64,000 nt of DNA from Callipepla californica brunnescens (Eukaryota; Chordata; Aves; Galliformes; Odontophoridae): positions 3,112,501-3,176,500 of the forward strand of contig JALIRH010000027.1 in NCBI GenBank assembly GCA_023055505.1, read 5' to 3'. The notes beneath the pieces are model-generated. The model ran no database searches, was not told the DNA's origin, and was given only the letters and a program-made list of their open reading frames with translations. Below are positions 26,331 to 39,300 of this stretch, one piece after another. How positions within the stretch are numbered: the stretch's first letter is position 1; each line of letters opens with the position of its first letter. The position numbers were made by a program, and so were the translations under genes.

Positions 26331-26800
26331 CATCCAACCCAACCGCACCGCCCAACGCTGCCTCAGATGCACCGCGGAGCAGCGGCACCGCGCTCCGGGC
26401 CCGGCCCGCGGAAACGGAAGCTCCGGGCCGCGCTGTCAGCGGAGGCCGCCGGGAGCGGGGGTGGGGTCGGTTTGAACCGTTGGCCGCTCGGCCGGGCCGG
26501 CTTCGGGTCGGCCTTTCCCCGCCGAGGGGGACTGGAAGCTGCCGGCCCGGCCCGAGCCGCCGGCTGCGAGGTACGGGCGGGGAGGGCCGCCGGGTTGCGG
26601 CGCGGGAGATCGGCTCTTACCTGCGGGGCCGGAGGGAGAGGACGCGGGACGCGCTGCGCCCGAGGAGGGCCGGGCCGGGCCCGGGGCCGCGGGGACACAG
26701 GGACACAGCTCTCCTCCTCTGTCGTTGCGGTGCTGCGTCTGTAAACGCTGTGACATCATTCCCTCGGAAGCCTCCTCGGCGCTTTTCTTCTCGTTTCTTT
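26330..26800 (+). promoter_or_regulatory. CEP112: CpG-island promoter and non-coding first exon of CEP112
   Basis: GC- and CpG-rich block about 0.4-0.8 kb upstream of the start codon. A plus-strand donor CTGCGAG|GTACGG at 26570/26571 is a plausible end of a non-coding first exon, spliced to the acceptor CCTTACAG at 27175-27182. A TGACATCA ATF/CRE-like site lies at about 26749-26756. A consensus donor CAG|GTAAGAG also exists on the minus strand (complement of 26616-26623), so the island may be bidirectional. Confidence 0.6.
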
Positions 26801-27203
26801 GATTAAAACAAACTGATGAATGAATAAATGCTGATTGTAAGCGTGTGTGTGTGGGGGGGGGGAGGTGTTATGGACTCAGCTGTTGAGCGAACTCATGTAG
26901 GTGCTGTTTTTAGACAAATTGTGTGCGGTTGAAGACCTTTCTGTGCAGCTGGGTGGTTTCAAATCTAAGCAAGCCCGTTCTCATCGAAAGCATAACAACA
27001 TTCGTAGCCTGCAAAATAAAACCATAATGAAGAAATCCACCCATTTTTGTGTGGATTCAATGTAATACTTAGCTTTGTTTTTCATACCATTTCCAAGCAT
27101 GCAGCGGTTTGGCCCAGGACGGCCAGAGATGGGCCTAGAGTGGTGTTTAATCTTTTCCATTTCCATGTGGGTGACCTTACAGGTTGCTGCGTTTCCTTTC
27201 AAA

Positions 27204-27303
27204 ATGAACGGGGAAGAGGAAACGTGGAAAGAACTGGACACGGAATTTGAACGCTGTGTTGTGGACATGAAGCTTCACGTACTAAAGCTGCAGCATAGCT
27301 CAG
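27204..27303 (+). CDS. CEP112: CEP112 coding exon 1
   Basis: Residues 1-33 plus one base: MNGEEETWKELDTEFERCV to KLQHSS. The ATG lies 21 bases after a likely 5'-UTR acceptor. In-frame codons upstream belong to the intron. Donor CTCAG|GTAAAT. Confidence 0.93.
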
Positions 27304-30300
27304 GTAAATACGGTAAAATGCACCCGTGGAGAAATGCTAATAGCAGTATTCCACCTTACTGCTAATTGTTAGCTACGCATGTTTCTCTCTAACAACCAAA
27401 CCAAGTGCTTCATGTCTGATGTTTCAAGGAGTTATTTCGTGGGGCTTTTGAACAACTCAGTCACTTTCCAGGTCTCTGTTACTATTATTTGTGTGGATTT
27501 GTGTCTTGTTCATACATGTTCCATCTTATTCCTGGTGGTGTAGAGTTCTTATACACGTGTTGATCTTTTCAGAACGCAAAATGTGTGCTCTGTGGATTAA
27601 AAAGCTCTTTGAGCCCTCAGGAGCGGGTACAGGAGTAGCGGGAAGGAAGAATCGGAACTTATATGCAAAACTTCTGCTCCACATGCTGAAACGAGGAGCG
27701 CTAGAAGGTCCTTTTACACAAGAACCAGAGCCAGGAATACTGAAAACTTTATCTTCCTATATGGTGAGTGGAGCTTCTTTGTTGCTTACATTTATTCTTA
27801 AGAATATTTGAAAGCCCTTGGTTTGGCACAAGCATGAAAAGCAGTTTGAATGGTGTGTGTGGTTGATACTGACTTTTATGTTACACATCTTGTAGCTGAT
27901 GTTGGAAATATCTATCAATGTACAGAATCCTTTCTGAGAGACCTGCTTCTTCCTCTAAATTCAGATTCAGGGCTTATCAGAATTGGTCCTAAGGAGCAGA
28001 AAGATGATGTCTGCCTAATCTTTTGAAAAGCTATAGTTTTTCTTGAATAGCAGATTGTTCTCTTGCATGGAACATGACACGCTTGACTGACTTAGTAGTC
28101 TTCCTTTCTGAATTTTGCCATGAACTACAGCTGTTTAAACTCTGAAAGAAGAGATAATAGCATTGCACATAGGCAGTGTTAAACTTATAGCTTGAAGATC
28201 TGAGTATAGTGTGGCACACATCAGCTTTAATAGTGCATGACCAGTCAAGTTACCTGTGCTGGAGGAAGTAAAGTACAGAAAAGCGTTTGAACTTGCATGT
28301 TTGGTGTGGTTTTGATGCCGGCATTCCACATGAGAACATCACGCAGGCAGTTAAGGAGTTAATGCTGCGGGAGCAGCAGAGGGTTGGAGCTCCCACCAGA
28401 CGCTGGCCCTGCCCTCTCTGGGCGCACTCTCTCTGCTTCCGAGATTCAGCACGTGTCCTTCCCCTGCAGTTCCTCCCTAACGTAAGCTCTCAGTTTTGCT
28501 TTGGAAACTTTGTCTCAATTGTTCAATTTTATTAGTTTTAATAAAGTCACCGTTCCTTCTCAAATCGTGCCGTTGTTTTTTTTTTTTTTTTTTGTAGACC
28601 CATCTATTCCCCCGTTCCCCCCACCCCGGAGCACACTGCTTTGCTCAGGCAGTTTTTTTCTCTCTCTTCCCTTCTCGGTTTCCCTTGTTTTGCTGATTTC
28701 CATGTGAAGGGAAGGTAATGTTTGCATACCTTAATTGACTTCATCTGAAAAATATTTTTGATCCAGCAGCTATTTGTGCAAGAAGTTGTATTAATAGCAT
28801 AAAGAATATATTTGTGTAAGTATATTCTAGTGTTGATTTTGAATTTCTTATTTTGATTACAGTCAGTTTATCTTGATGAACCAAATTCAACAAGAATTCA
28901 AAGTAGTAGTCCAGACTGCTTACCTGACAGGGCAGTGGGAGAGTTAGGAAAAACTGGATCCAGGCAAGAGGAGTTGTGGACTTCATCTTCTAAAGAAGAA
29001 TCACCCGTAGCAGCAGCACTTGTATATGAGTAAGACTTCTGTGTTTGATTCATATTTAATGTACGTTTGATCTGGTAAGCTTTGTATGTTTTAATTTGTA
29101 TAAATGGATTTATTAGAACCATAGAATCATAGGGGTTGGAAGGGACTTCAAGAGATCATCGAGTGCAACCCCCCTGCTAAAGCAGGTTCCCTACACCACG
29201 TATTACACTTCTTCATGGACTCAACTTAAATAGCATTCATACTTTCTGCACAGAAACATGAGTAGCTTTCAACTGGATCACTTTTCTACTTTCCTGTTAT
29301 TTCATTCTTCCTGTGTCTTCTTTCCTTACTCCTTTAAGTCTTCTTCCAAGCCTCATAGCCTTCTTCTTTTCCTGTTATATTTAAATGTTACAAACATTTG
29401 AAGTTTAGAATGTTTTGATGGTGCTGTCTACTACAAACACATAGGCTTTGGCAGCTAGAGCACTATGCACTTAGGGTAATGAAGTTTCAGAATTGATAGT
29501 TTGCAGCTGTACCTCAGAATTTGGAGTATCTGTAGCTGCATCTTGTTTTTGCAATCTACTGTGGATTTGCAGGTACCAGCAGGCTCAAACTGCATGTTTA
29601 TTTCCTCTTAGCTGGTTATAGAGCTCTTCCTTTTCCATGTGATTTACAAAGCAGATGGAGAGATGAAATACAGCAGGTTACTAAGTCTAGGTTTCCTGTT
29701 GGCTTAAGTTGTTATCATTAGCTATTAATTTTTTAGTCTCACTGATGTTTGTTCTGTCTTTCGAATTCCTTCTATTGCAATGCCAAGTGTTGCATTTTTA
29801 AATGACTCAGCTGTGATTTACACAGATGTCAGGTGCTCTTGCAAGTCATGTTACCTTGGTATTGATTGTCCTGAAACTTTTACTGTGTGCAATTGTTACA
29901 ATCATTTTAGAAGTTGCTTTGAAAAGTGATTGGTATCATGTTTCCAAGTGCTGTGCTGTTATTTCTGAGGGGTCTGGTGTTATGTCCCTGTAGGGCACAA
30001 GTGGTTTGGATGAGAAATGAAGGTACATCACTGAAATAGCCAGCTGTGTTAACTGTGTTAACATCTCTGGCTTCCTGGTAAAAAGAACTGTTGTGAAGAG
30101 CTGTCTAAATAGAATTAAAACAATTAGGCTTATGGAAACAAGGAGTATATTGTGCTGCAGATGTGCTCTTTGAGACCTCAGCACAATGTCTGTATATCAG
30201 AAGTGCACCAGGAGCACCTGGTGGGGAGGCAGGGCCAACCCAGGGGAGCTCAGGTGCATGCAGTGTACCCGAGTGACCAGAAGGGCTGGAGTCAGGATCC

Positions 30301-33300
30301 ACCCCTTCCCAGCCCTCATTTAAAGGTTGGCAGTGGAAATGAGAATCTCACTGGAGATCCCTGTTTAACTGAGGCTTTCTAAAAGTAAGTGACTTTTTTC
30401 GTTCTTTGTTTCTGTATCTATAGCTGCTTCATTTAGGGTTGCCTTCATTTGCTGTACCCAAAGACTTTACTGCCCCTCTGTTACTGCTGTACAGGCATGG
30501 ATCTGCTAATGGAACTCATACACAGCTTCACTTTCAGTAAAAAGAAACTTGAATTTGGCATGTTGGCAGCTAGCAGTTTTGATACCTCTGTATGTTATGT
30601 GAATTAGTTATTTATTTTTGTATAGCACTGAGAATCTGCTAAATGTGTGACTTAAGAAGAAATACCAAGGGGGAGTATTTCAGCTACAGTTTCTTGGAGA
30701 TGGATTATTTAACACCTATTTACGAGTGCCTGTTTTAAAAGATTAACTCTAATCAATGTAAGGATCGAGTTTTTCTTTGTTTTTGCAGTTCACAACGTGC
30801 TGTCAGTGTATGTAAAGACACAAGGGTATTACAATTTCTGGGATCTGCTGTTTTTGAAAGGAGCCAGGAGATGGCGATCACGTCATGTTGCATTTCTCTG
30901 CTCGATGTGTGTGAGAGGAGAGCTGCATCCGTGCACGTGATGAGTTTAGTGTGATGGAAATTTTGTATTCCAACCATGCCTTAATTCTTACAGATAGACT
31001 GAAGCATTTTCTCAGGGCAAGATGGATATGTCAGTGCTCACGAGTAATTTTTTTTTGATGTTTGTTTATTCAAGGTCCTGTCTTCTAAAAGAAGCAGAGA
31101 AATAGAGAAGTTTTGTTCGTAGTTATTATTATCTTGCAAAGTGCGTGCTGCTGTGTAGGAAGAGTTTGGCTTTACCATGTTGGGAGCTGTATACAAGTTA
31201 GATACATCCTAGGCAAACCTTACATGGAAACTAAGATCCAGCAAGCTGGTGCTAGAAAGGGGCATCCTTATTCTGAAGCGTGAAAAAACAGGTTTTAGCA
31301 ATGTATAGTTCAGACAAAACTCTGCCCTCTGTAGGGACACTCTGTTATATGCTTATAGCATTACAGATTATGCCTGAGAAACATTGTTATGGGTAATGTG
31401 TGGCTGTGTTGTACCAGGGTGGACCAGCGAGTTACCCTCACCTTCTTGCTAGTAGGATTTATTTACAAATCTCATTTATTAGCAGCAAATTGCTTCCTCC
31501 TTCCATGCTGGTTCAGGGCTGTGGTTGAGGCAGGAGTCCCTGGGCTGGTGTCAGGACCGTCAGTTCTCCACCTGGCTGCGTTGGGAGGAGAAAGGATGTT
31601 ATGTAAGATGAGTTCTGTTATTTCTGAAGCCTGACTTGATAGCAGGAGGATAGAGAAGGGAGTGAAGAAGCAGTGTATGTTTGGTATGAGTGAAGTTGCA
31701 GACTATCCTCAGTTTTTGCACCATCTGTTTACAGAGCCAAGTAAAGTGGCTTCCTTTTCAAAACAGCAATTACTGAACTAAGTGTAACTAGACTTTCCTT
31801 ACCACTTTTTCCATTTTAAAAATGTTACAGGTAACTTCTTGGTTGGTTTGGATATTTATTAGCTTTTAATCTCACAATAATAGGAGTGTGAGTTCTGTTC
31901 TTGATTTTTTTCAACAATCTGAGCTTTATTTAATTGTTAGGTAACCTGAATGTTGTTCAGAAAAGTCCACTGATTAAAAATGCAGACTTACTGACAGGTA
32001 AAGACTTTTCTCCTTTCATTGAGAGAGAACTTTATGTAAATTACTGGTGAGATGTGAATGATTTGGAATGCTGGATGCAGCTGATGTATTGTTATATCTC
32101 TTTTGGTTGTGTTTGTTTTTTTTGTTATCTCTAAGACTCTTCTTATCTAAAGTCATCTGATTTACTGCCTTGTGGTAGTTATTTTGCATCCTTGTATGTT
32201 GTTGATGCTGATTGTTGCTAGGAGGGAAGGTATTCCTCCAGTTGTTGTATTTCACTATTTCCTGCTGTTCTGATGAAAGCTGGGGTGTTGTGCTTCTTGA
32301 GAAGTTTGTCTGTGTATGTCTTCATAGAAGTGTCTCGTTTATGTTTTACATACAACAGTTGTCTTTTTCTTCATAAACACTTAATTCATCTCAGTGTCTT
32401 TTGGCATAACTTACAGTTTAATTTTCTGCCAGATGGAAAGAATGAAGGGTATTTTAATAGTCTGACTTGATTTTAATACTATATAGCTACTCATAGGAAG
32501 GTGGATTTACTAACAGGAGTTTTTAATTATTTTAATGCATGTGGATTTGACACTGGAGGATATACTGAAAGATGTTTTGCTACTGTTTTGGATCTTTTGC
32601 TGTATCAACCTATCTAATAAGCACTCTTTGGCTTTGTTGTGTTTTGTTCTATGCTGCTGTTCTTTTCTTCCACTGTTCAGTAATTGAGAAATGTTTGTTG
32701 TCCAGGTTTGTGCATGACGGTTATGTTCGTATATCTCCTATTTCTGATTTACCTTCTATTCATGTGTTTCATACTAAAATCTCTTCCAGAAAAAAAGGCT
32801 GCCCTCGCCTTTCAAGTCACTGCTTTTCTATTGAGCTGTGTGTGTAATACTTGCTTTTGTGTTCAGGCTGGTGTGTTATGTAATGATATACCTTGACCTA
32901 ACACAACATTTTTGTGTGTTTCCCAGACTCCTATGGAGTAGCCAATCAGCATCATCACTCCGTTTTTTTCCTCAGTTGTCAAACTTCCTCCTATTGTATC
33001 TCACGTTTAGGAATAGCAACCTGGTCTACAGAGAGGTGTCCCTGCCTGTAGTGGGGGTTGGAACTAGATGGTCTTAAGGATCCCTTCAAATCCATTCTAT
33101 GATTTATCTTAAAATCTATTGGGAGATACTGGATTGTGTAGTTACTGAGAAATCCAAAGAGAACTTCTTAGCATGCTATGATAGGCGTGGTATTAGTTGT
33201 CACTTCAGTGTACTGTTTAAGACTTTAAAGGCTTTTTAAAAAGAATAATAATTAAAAAAATCCTTTTTATACTATTTTTAACCTTTATATCTTGACAATT

Positions 33301-36300
33301 TTCTTCTCTTTTAAAGAGATGTTACTTGAAGAGTAAAATCCGTTGTGTGACACCAGCTGTTGAAAATGAATTTTTTTCTGCTTACTCTTTTTTCCTAATA
33401 ATAGAGAGAGATTCAAGTATGATAGGAGGCAAACATTGAGATCCCAGTCTACAAGTCCTCTTCTCCGGAGTGATGAAGATAACCTAGCATCATCTCTGTC
33501 TGTAAGATGCTTCTCCTTTCTGTGATAAAACCTACTGCAGTTTCAATGAATTGTTTTTCTATATCCCTGTGGAGCTGTTGTTTCTAATTGCATGAGTCCA
33601 TGATCCTTGTGTAGAGGTGCAGATATTAAGGAAGGAGTGACACAAAGGACTAAAGCTCATCAAAACCTGCCTTCTACAAGCGTATGGGAAAGTAACTTCT
33701 TATAGGATGTTCTCAAGTCATCCTACAGATTGACCTGTGTTTAGTATAATGTTCTTACTGCACTGTTTTCCTCAGGCTTGGAAAACTGTGGACATCATCA
33801 TCTAGTGCAGTGTGCTGCTGGTGACTGAGCTATTTAGATTAAAGCTATCACAGGTACAATGACAGAGTCAAGAAGAACCTTGTAGGTACTGCCAAATCTA
33901 ACAAAGTTGTTTTTACATTGTCTCTGTGAACTCTTCTGATATTTTGACTTCTTATGTTCCAGGACTGTCAGCATAAGAAAACCATTACTTTGGATGACAG
34001 TGACCTTGATGCACGTCTCAATAGCTGGAATCTTGGGGTAAAACAGAATGCATTCCTTATTTATGGACTTGAAATGAAAACTTCTTATTAATGCAGTGTA
34101 CACCTTTGAATTTAGTCAACACTATTTTGTTCAAGAATCAGTCTTTTGTAGAAATAAAATGGTAAAGCTCATTATGAATACATGTCATCCTAAAGGGAAA
34201 ATGTTCAAATATCTTATTTTTAAGCAATAATCATTTTATTGTTTTTTCTTGAGTAATTGAATTGTGGTCAAAACCAAATATCTTATTTCAGGAGAAATGC
34301 AGACTGATTCTAGAAAACTTGATAACATTACTTTGAGTTTATGCTGGTATAAAGAAGAGTTTGTTGATGTATTATTAATGGGTGACCAGATAATCCTAAT
34401 TCTTCACACTATTGTCAGCCCAGAGCGATATGACAGAGTTTTAAGATCTTGTTTGTAACACTTGCTGTTTTGCATGAGTGGCTAAGTTCTCTTCAGCAGA
34501 AACATAAATGATAAGAGAGAGTGTTAACTTTTTTTTTGTCCTATTCAGTGCTTCTCCTGCTGTTTTGGTGAATTTTAGCATTCTAAATGTAAATTGTATC
34601 TTTGCTTTTCTTCTGAGAGAGAAGAAAGTCTTGACCTTGAGGCAGTCCGGGAGCTGCCTGACTGCTCCCTCCAAACTGAGGGTGTAGATTAATGGGAAGA
34701 TTAGTCTGGGGTTTTGTTATTGCTCCTCAGAGCTCCTTCTATTTTATAGAGTAATATAAGATTGATTTGTAGCACTCCTCAGTTTAAAGAAGAATGTATC
34801 CTTTAGGGATTGTAAGTTTTTTTTTAAAGTGAGGAGAGCTGATATTCCAAACACTTTCAAGAGTAGTTAACTTCAGTTCATGAAATTGCTCTTCAGATGA
34901 CTGAAGCAAATATACTAACAGTCACTTGCAGTTTTCTGAATATTTGGGTTACATAAATATCTGGATTATATGATCAGATTGTTCTAATACCTTGAGCTCT
35001 TAAGGCTGCTCTAAGGGGAAACTTGCTTATGGCCATCTTACACATTGTTCCAGTAGAGATTGACAAAAAATCCCTGATATCAAGCACTTTGATATCAGTG
35101 TTAATCTTCCTTCTTCCTTGTCACTTTAATTCTATTTGTTTTTTCTTTTTCGAATTGAAATTTCAAGTTGCAGTCATGTTGGGTTACTAATGGAAGGTTA
35201 TTAAACTACAATAATCCTCCACTGATACAGAAAGTCTCTTGGTTAACAAATTGACTTCAGTGACACACAGATCAGTTGTTGAATTACCATCCCTGGAGAA
35301 GAGACTTGAACAAGTTGTTAGTGAGAACAAGAGCCTGTGTTTTGGATATACTTGTTAGTAGTTGTAATAACCTTTTCTACACAAAAAGTCAAATTCTTAC
35401 ATCACTTTGCTTGTTAGCATTGTTGCTTCTCACGAGTAGTAAAAGATTATTTTGTTTTGTTTGCACTGCAGCATTCCCAATTATCTCTATCACACATTTT
35501 ATTGTTCAAGTTCTTTATATTCTAGGCATGATTTGTTAGATGTCTAAAAAAGTTTTGATTGTGATAAATTTGCTTCCCATACATGGAATGCTAATATTAG
35601 CTAATTTTAAATACGTTATAAAAATGTGTTTTTCTTAGCCCTTATTGACTCTTATCTAATCTGATGTGGGGCTGTGCTTTATGAAGTGTTAATGCCTTGA
35701 AGTTGCATTTGCAACGTAGAGAAGCAAAAAATCCTTTTGTCTTGTTGTTAGAAGGGAAAGTTTCAGAGCTGAGGTTTAGACGAATTCAAGTTATCTTTGG
35801 CTATTTTGTTACTTTGAGCTCTTTGTCGTTGTTTAGATATTTTGGTTGAGGAACTCTTGGAATATATTCTATCTTATTTTATTAGCAGCTGTCAATAAGC
35901 TTCTACATTTTGTTGGAAATTCAGTATCCATCGTGAACAGGGCATCTTCACGTTCCCTTTAGATATGCCTCAAGAAATAATTAAATATTGTAAAATATAC
36001 TTTGTACCCTGGGGAAGTAGCAGAGAGGCTTTTAATCAGGGAGAATGTCAATTTCCCTTGTTGAAATTCAGTCAGAACAGGAGTTAACTCTTCTGCTTTT
36101 TCCAGAAGTGGTGTGAGCTCTTCAGTCTGTAGTTCTTGGGCACTCAGATCTTGTCCAGAAGAATCTATCCTGGGCAGTGTTATGGCATAATAAAAATTTA
36201 ACAGGAACTGCAGCCACAGAAATTTTGCAGTTGCTGACCTGAAATATGTACTCCTTGCTTGGAGGAATTCTATATAACACAGGGTTAAAGTAGATGCAAA

Positions 36301-39300
36301 CACAGGATTCTTGGATGGCTGCAGCAGCAGAGCATGATCTGTCTGTTTTGTGTACTTGGCTCGTGCCTGCCTGTGTCTTTCCAGTCTAGTTCAGCTCAAC
36401 CATTTCTGTACAAACCATTTTATTATCTTTTGTTTGGTTTCTCAGTCTTTCTGCTTACTATAAACATATCTGCCGTATATGTTATGGTGTTGGAGGGCAG
36501 CAGCGCTGTAAAAACTTTCCCACAGTGAACTCCAAATGGTGTTGTGACTTCAAAAAAATAAATTCTACTTCCATGCTGACAAACAACCTTCATGTGCTTT
36601 AATGTCCTTCCACTAAGACTGCAGAAGCAGCATTAAAGTGAACTTCCCTACGAATTATGATGTTAGATAAGAATGTCCTTACTCAAATTTCCTGAAGCTA
36701 CTCAGCAGTTATTTCTGTAGGGAACATGCTGGCTGGGTTTGTTAGATTAAAGTAAGAACTGAGGGCAAGGTTCAGTTTAGTTGTTTACCATTTCAAAATC
36801 TTAAGTGTTCTTAACTCTTTCATGTATGTTTTTTCCATCCTTGTTTTGAAAACAATTGTGTTTTGTCTTTGAAGAAGCTTACAGGGAGAATGTGCAGCAT
36901 GCCTGCTGATCCAAATGGTTTTTCCTGCTCGTTAATATGTACAACGTGCCTTCTAACTTGTTACTGAGCAGTAATAAGATGCCATTGTGTATTACTGAAG
37001 ATAAATATACCTTGATAAGCATCTTCCAAAGAACAAAATATGACTTGGGAAGAGGTAGAATAAAGCCATAACATTACAACCTTGTTGTTATGATGTCTAC
37101 TGTGTCAAAAGAGCAGAAGCTTTGGTGTAAATTCCTGGGCTGTGACTGACAGAAGGTCTGTACGCTGCCCTCAGCCTCAGGATGTCCTATGGCAGGATGT
37201 AGTGCTCCTGCTTACTCTCTGTGCACTGTCATTGCTTTTGTGAGGAAGCCATCTTAGCTCAGCTTATTTTCCCTGTCAGTGCTTCATTCATTGCTTTAAT
37301 CAGTAGCTTTTAAGTTGAATGCTTTTGAAACTCATTATTTTGGCTGCTATATGCAATAGAAACTGGAAATATTGGAGTTAAAAACTGTGGCTTGTTTACC
37401 TCAAATTCAGTTTTGTATTCTGTTTTTAATGCTGGATTTCTTCCTTTATCTTTCTCAATTTATAAAAAGAAATATGTTAACAGAAATAGTCTTCTTTATG
37501 GAAAGTATTTTTTTTTTTTTTCTCTTAATGGGATTATGTACAGCCCTCCCAAAACCAAGATTTACTGGTTTATGGGATCTCAAGAACTGGAAGGTGACTG
37601 TGCCAGTCCTCACAAACTGAAAAGTGGTTTGTTGTCTGACTCTCCAATAGAATAGGAGAAACAAAAGTCTTTTCTACAAAGATTCAAAATGTCATTTTTT
37701 ATGAAGAAGTGGTATTTACAAATTAGAGTTCAATTCTAGTTCAAATAAAGATGTCTTTCATGATGACATTTGTTTGGTTCATACTCTTAAAAAAGCATGA
37801 TGTGATTTACTGTTCTTCTCATGGCAGTCCTTCAGTTTCATACATATGTATTTTGGTTTGTCTTTGACCTTTTGCTTATTATTTTTAAATTTGCATGTTT
37901 TTCATAAGTACAAGCTTTTTTTTCTTTTTTTGGGCATTCTTTATTGTGATATTTCCTCTTTAATGTGGTATAATTTTGAGAACAAGAAGTTTTGCAGAAG
38001 GCCAGCATGAAAAGAATGAATGTTGAGACATTAAATGTTTACAGATCAGTTTAAGTGGATATAATCCGCAACAAGTAACAAAGTGGGAACATTTAACTTC
38101 AAAGCACATATGGCTGCTGTTACAAAATCAAAAAATGCAAGGCTTAGGCCATGCAGAGTATTAGAGGCACATTTTCCTTCTCCCTTATAAACAAGTAAGA
38201 TGTACCTTAGCAAACAACTTCATGATAAGTTGAAGTATTTGAATTAATCACTTATATTTGCAGTGGTTTTTAGCTTAAGGAAAGCAGAAGCATAACTGCT
38301 TTGGGAGACAGGGAGAGCTTTTGGAAAATCATTATGCCTCTGGAATGTAGTTCCTGCAGCATCACCTTCTCAAAGTGCTGCCAGGTATGGATGGGGGCTT
38401 GCAATATTCAGGATTATCTGCTGCTCCATTTTCTAGGAGCCAAGCCAGGGCTGACCTTCAGCTTTCTGCAAGCCCTCAGTGTTTGGGGTCCGTGTAGATG
38501 CTGGTTTGGCTTGTGGGGGGATGCAATATGGAACTGGAAGTGAAGTGAGCTGAAAGGAAGTGCATAATACTGATCAGAGGATTTTAGATATATGCTAGTA
38601 TAGCGAGGACAAATGTGTAGGAGAAAATTCTCCTAGAGTCTTTGTTCTACTAGATTCAGTATGGGTTTATATCTATCTCTCTCTTGTTTTCTCTGTGGTT
38701 ATCTATCTTCAGTAGAACTTGTACTTCTTGCTCCTGTATGCCTCTCCTAGCTATTATCATCCACCTGTTTTTTCAGTAGGCGCATTGAGGATTCCTTTAT
38801 TCATTAATGTCTACCCATGGTTTTCTTTGCTGTGCCAGTCATTGTGGTATACTTTTAAAGCAAACAAATATAAACCTTTATATGTGAGACATGTTTTAGT
38901 AAACTCATTGACATGAAAATGGGTTACTTAGTCAGTTACTGATCAGCAGAAAAATTGATCAGTGATGTTCATTGAAACTGAATGTACATGTTAAATGCTA
39001 ATATTTTTGAGTACTTCTGGGTGGAATGCCATGACTTTAACTGCATATAGAAATCCTATGTAACCTTTTAGGAAAGGAAATTAGTACTGTATCAAATAAA
39101 ACTTCAGAGGGATTAAGTCTCTTTTACCACTAAGTTCAACACAAATTTATTTAATAGTACCAGACAGTGCAAATATCTGATATTTCCCATGCCTCATAGA
39201 TCAATATAACCTTTTGTTATATAGACTAACTTTTGTGAAATAAGCACTGCAATCATATTCCAATTCTGAATCTCACTGCCACATTTTATGAGATTATACC

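Larger units (their letters stand above)
29030..33404 (+). other. CEP112: CEP112 intron after coding exon 3
   Basis: 4.4 kb. Holds an antisense CR1 tail (29116-29200), the second copy of an unnamed repeat (30200-30375) and a sense CR1 tail (33020-33108). Otherwise AT-rich DNA without recognisable content. Confidence 0.8.

Noticed and set aside
26045..26806. 253-aa plus-strand and overlapping minus-strand frames over the CEP112 CpG island
   Set aside because: GC-driven and partly CR1 sequence; low-complexity Arg/Ala/Gly/Pro translations with no family signal.
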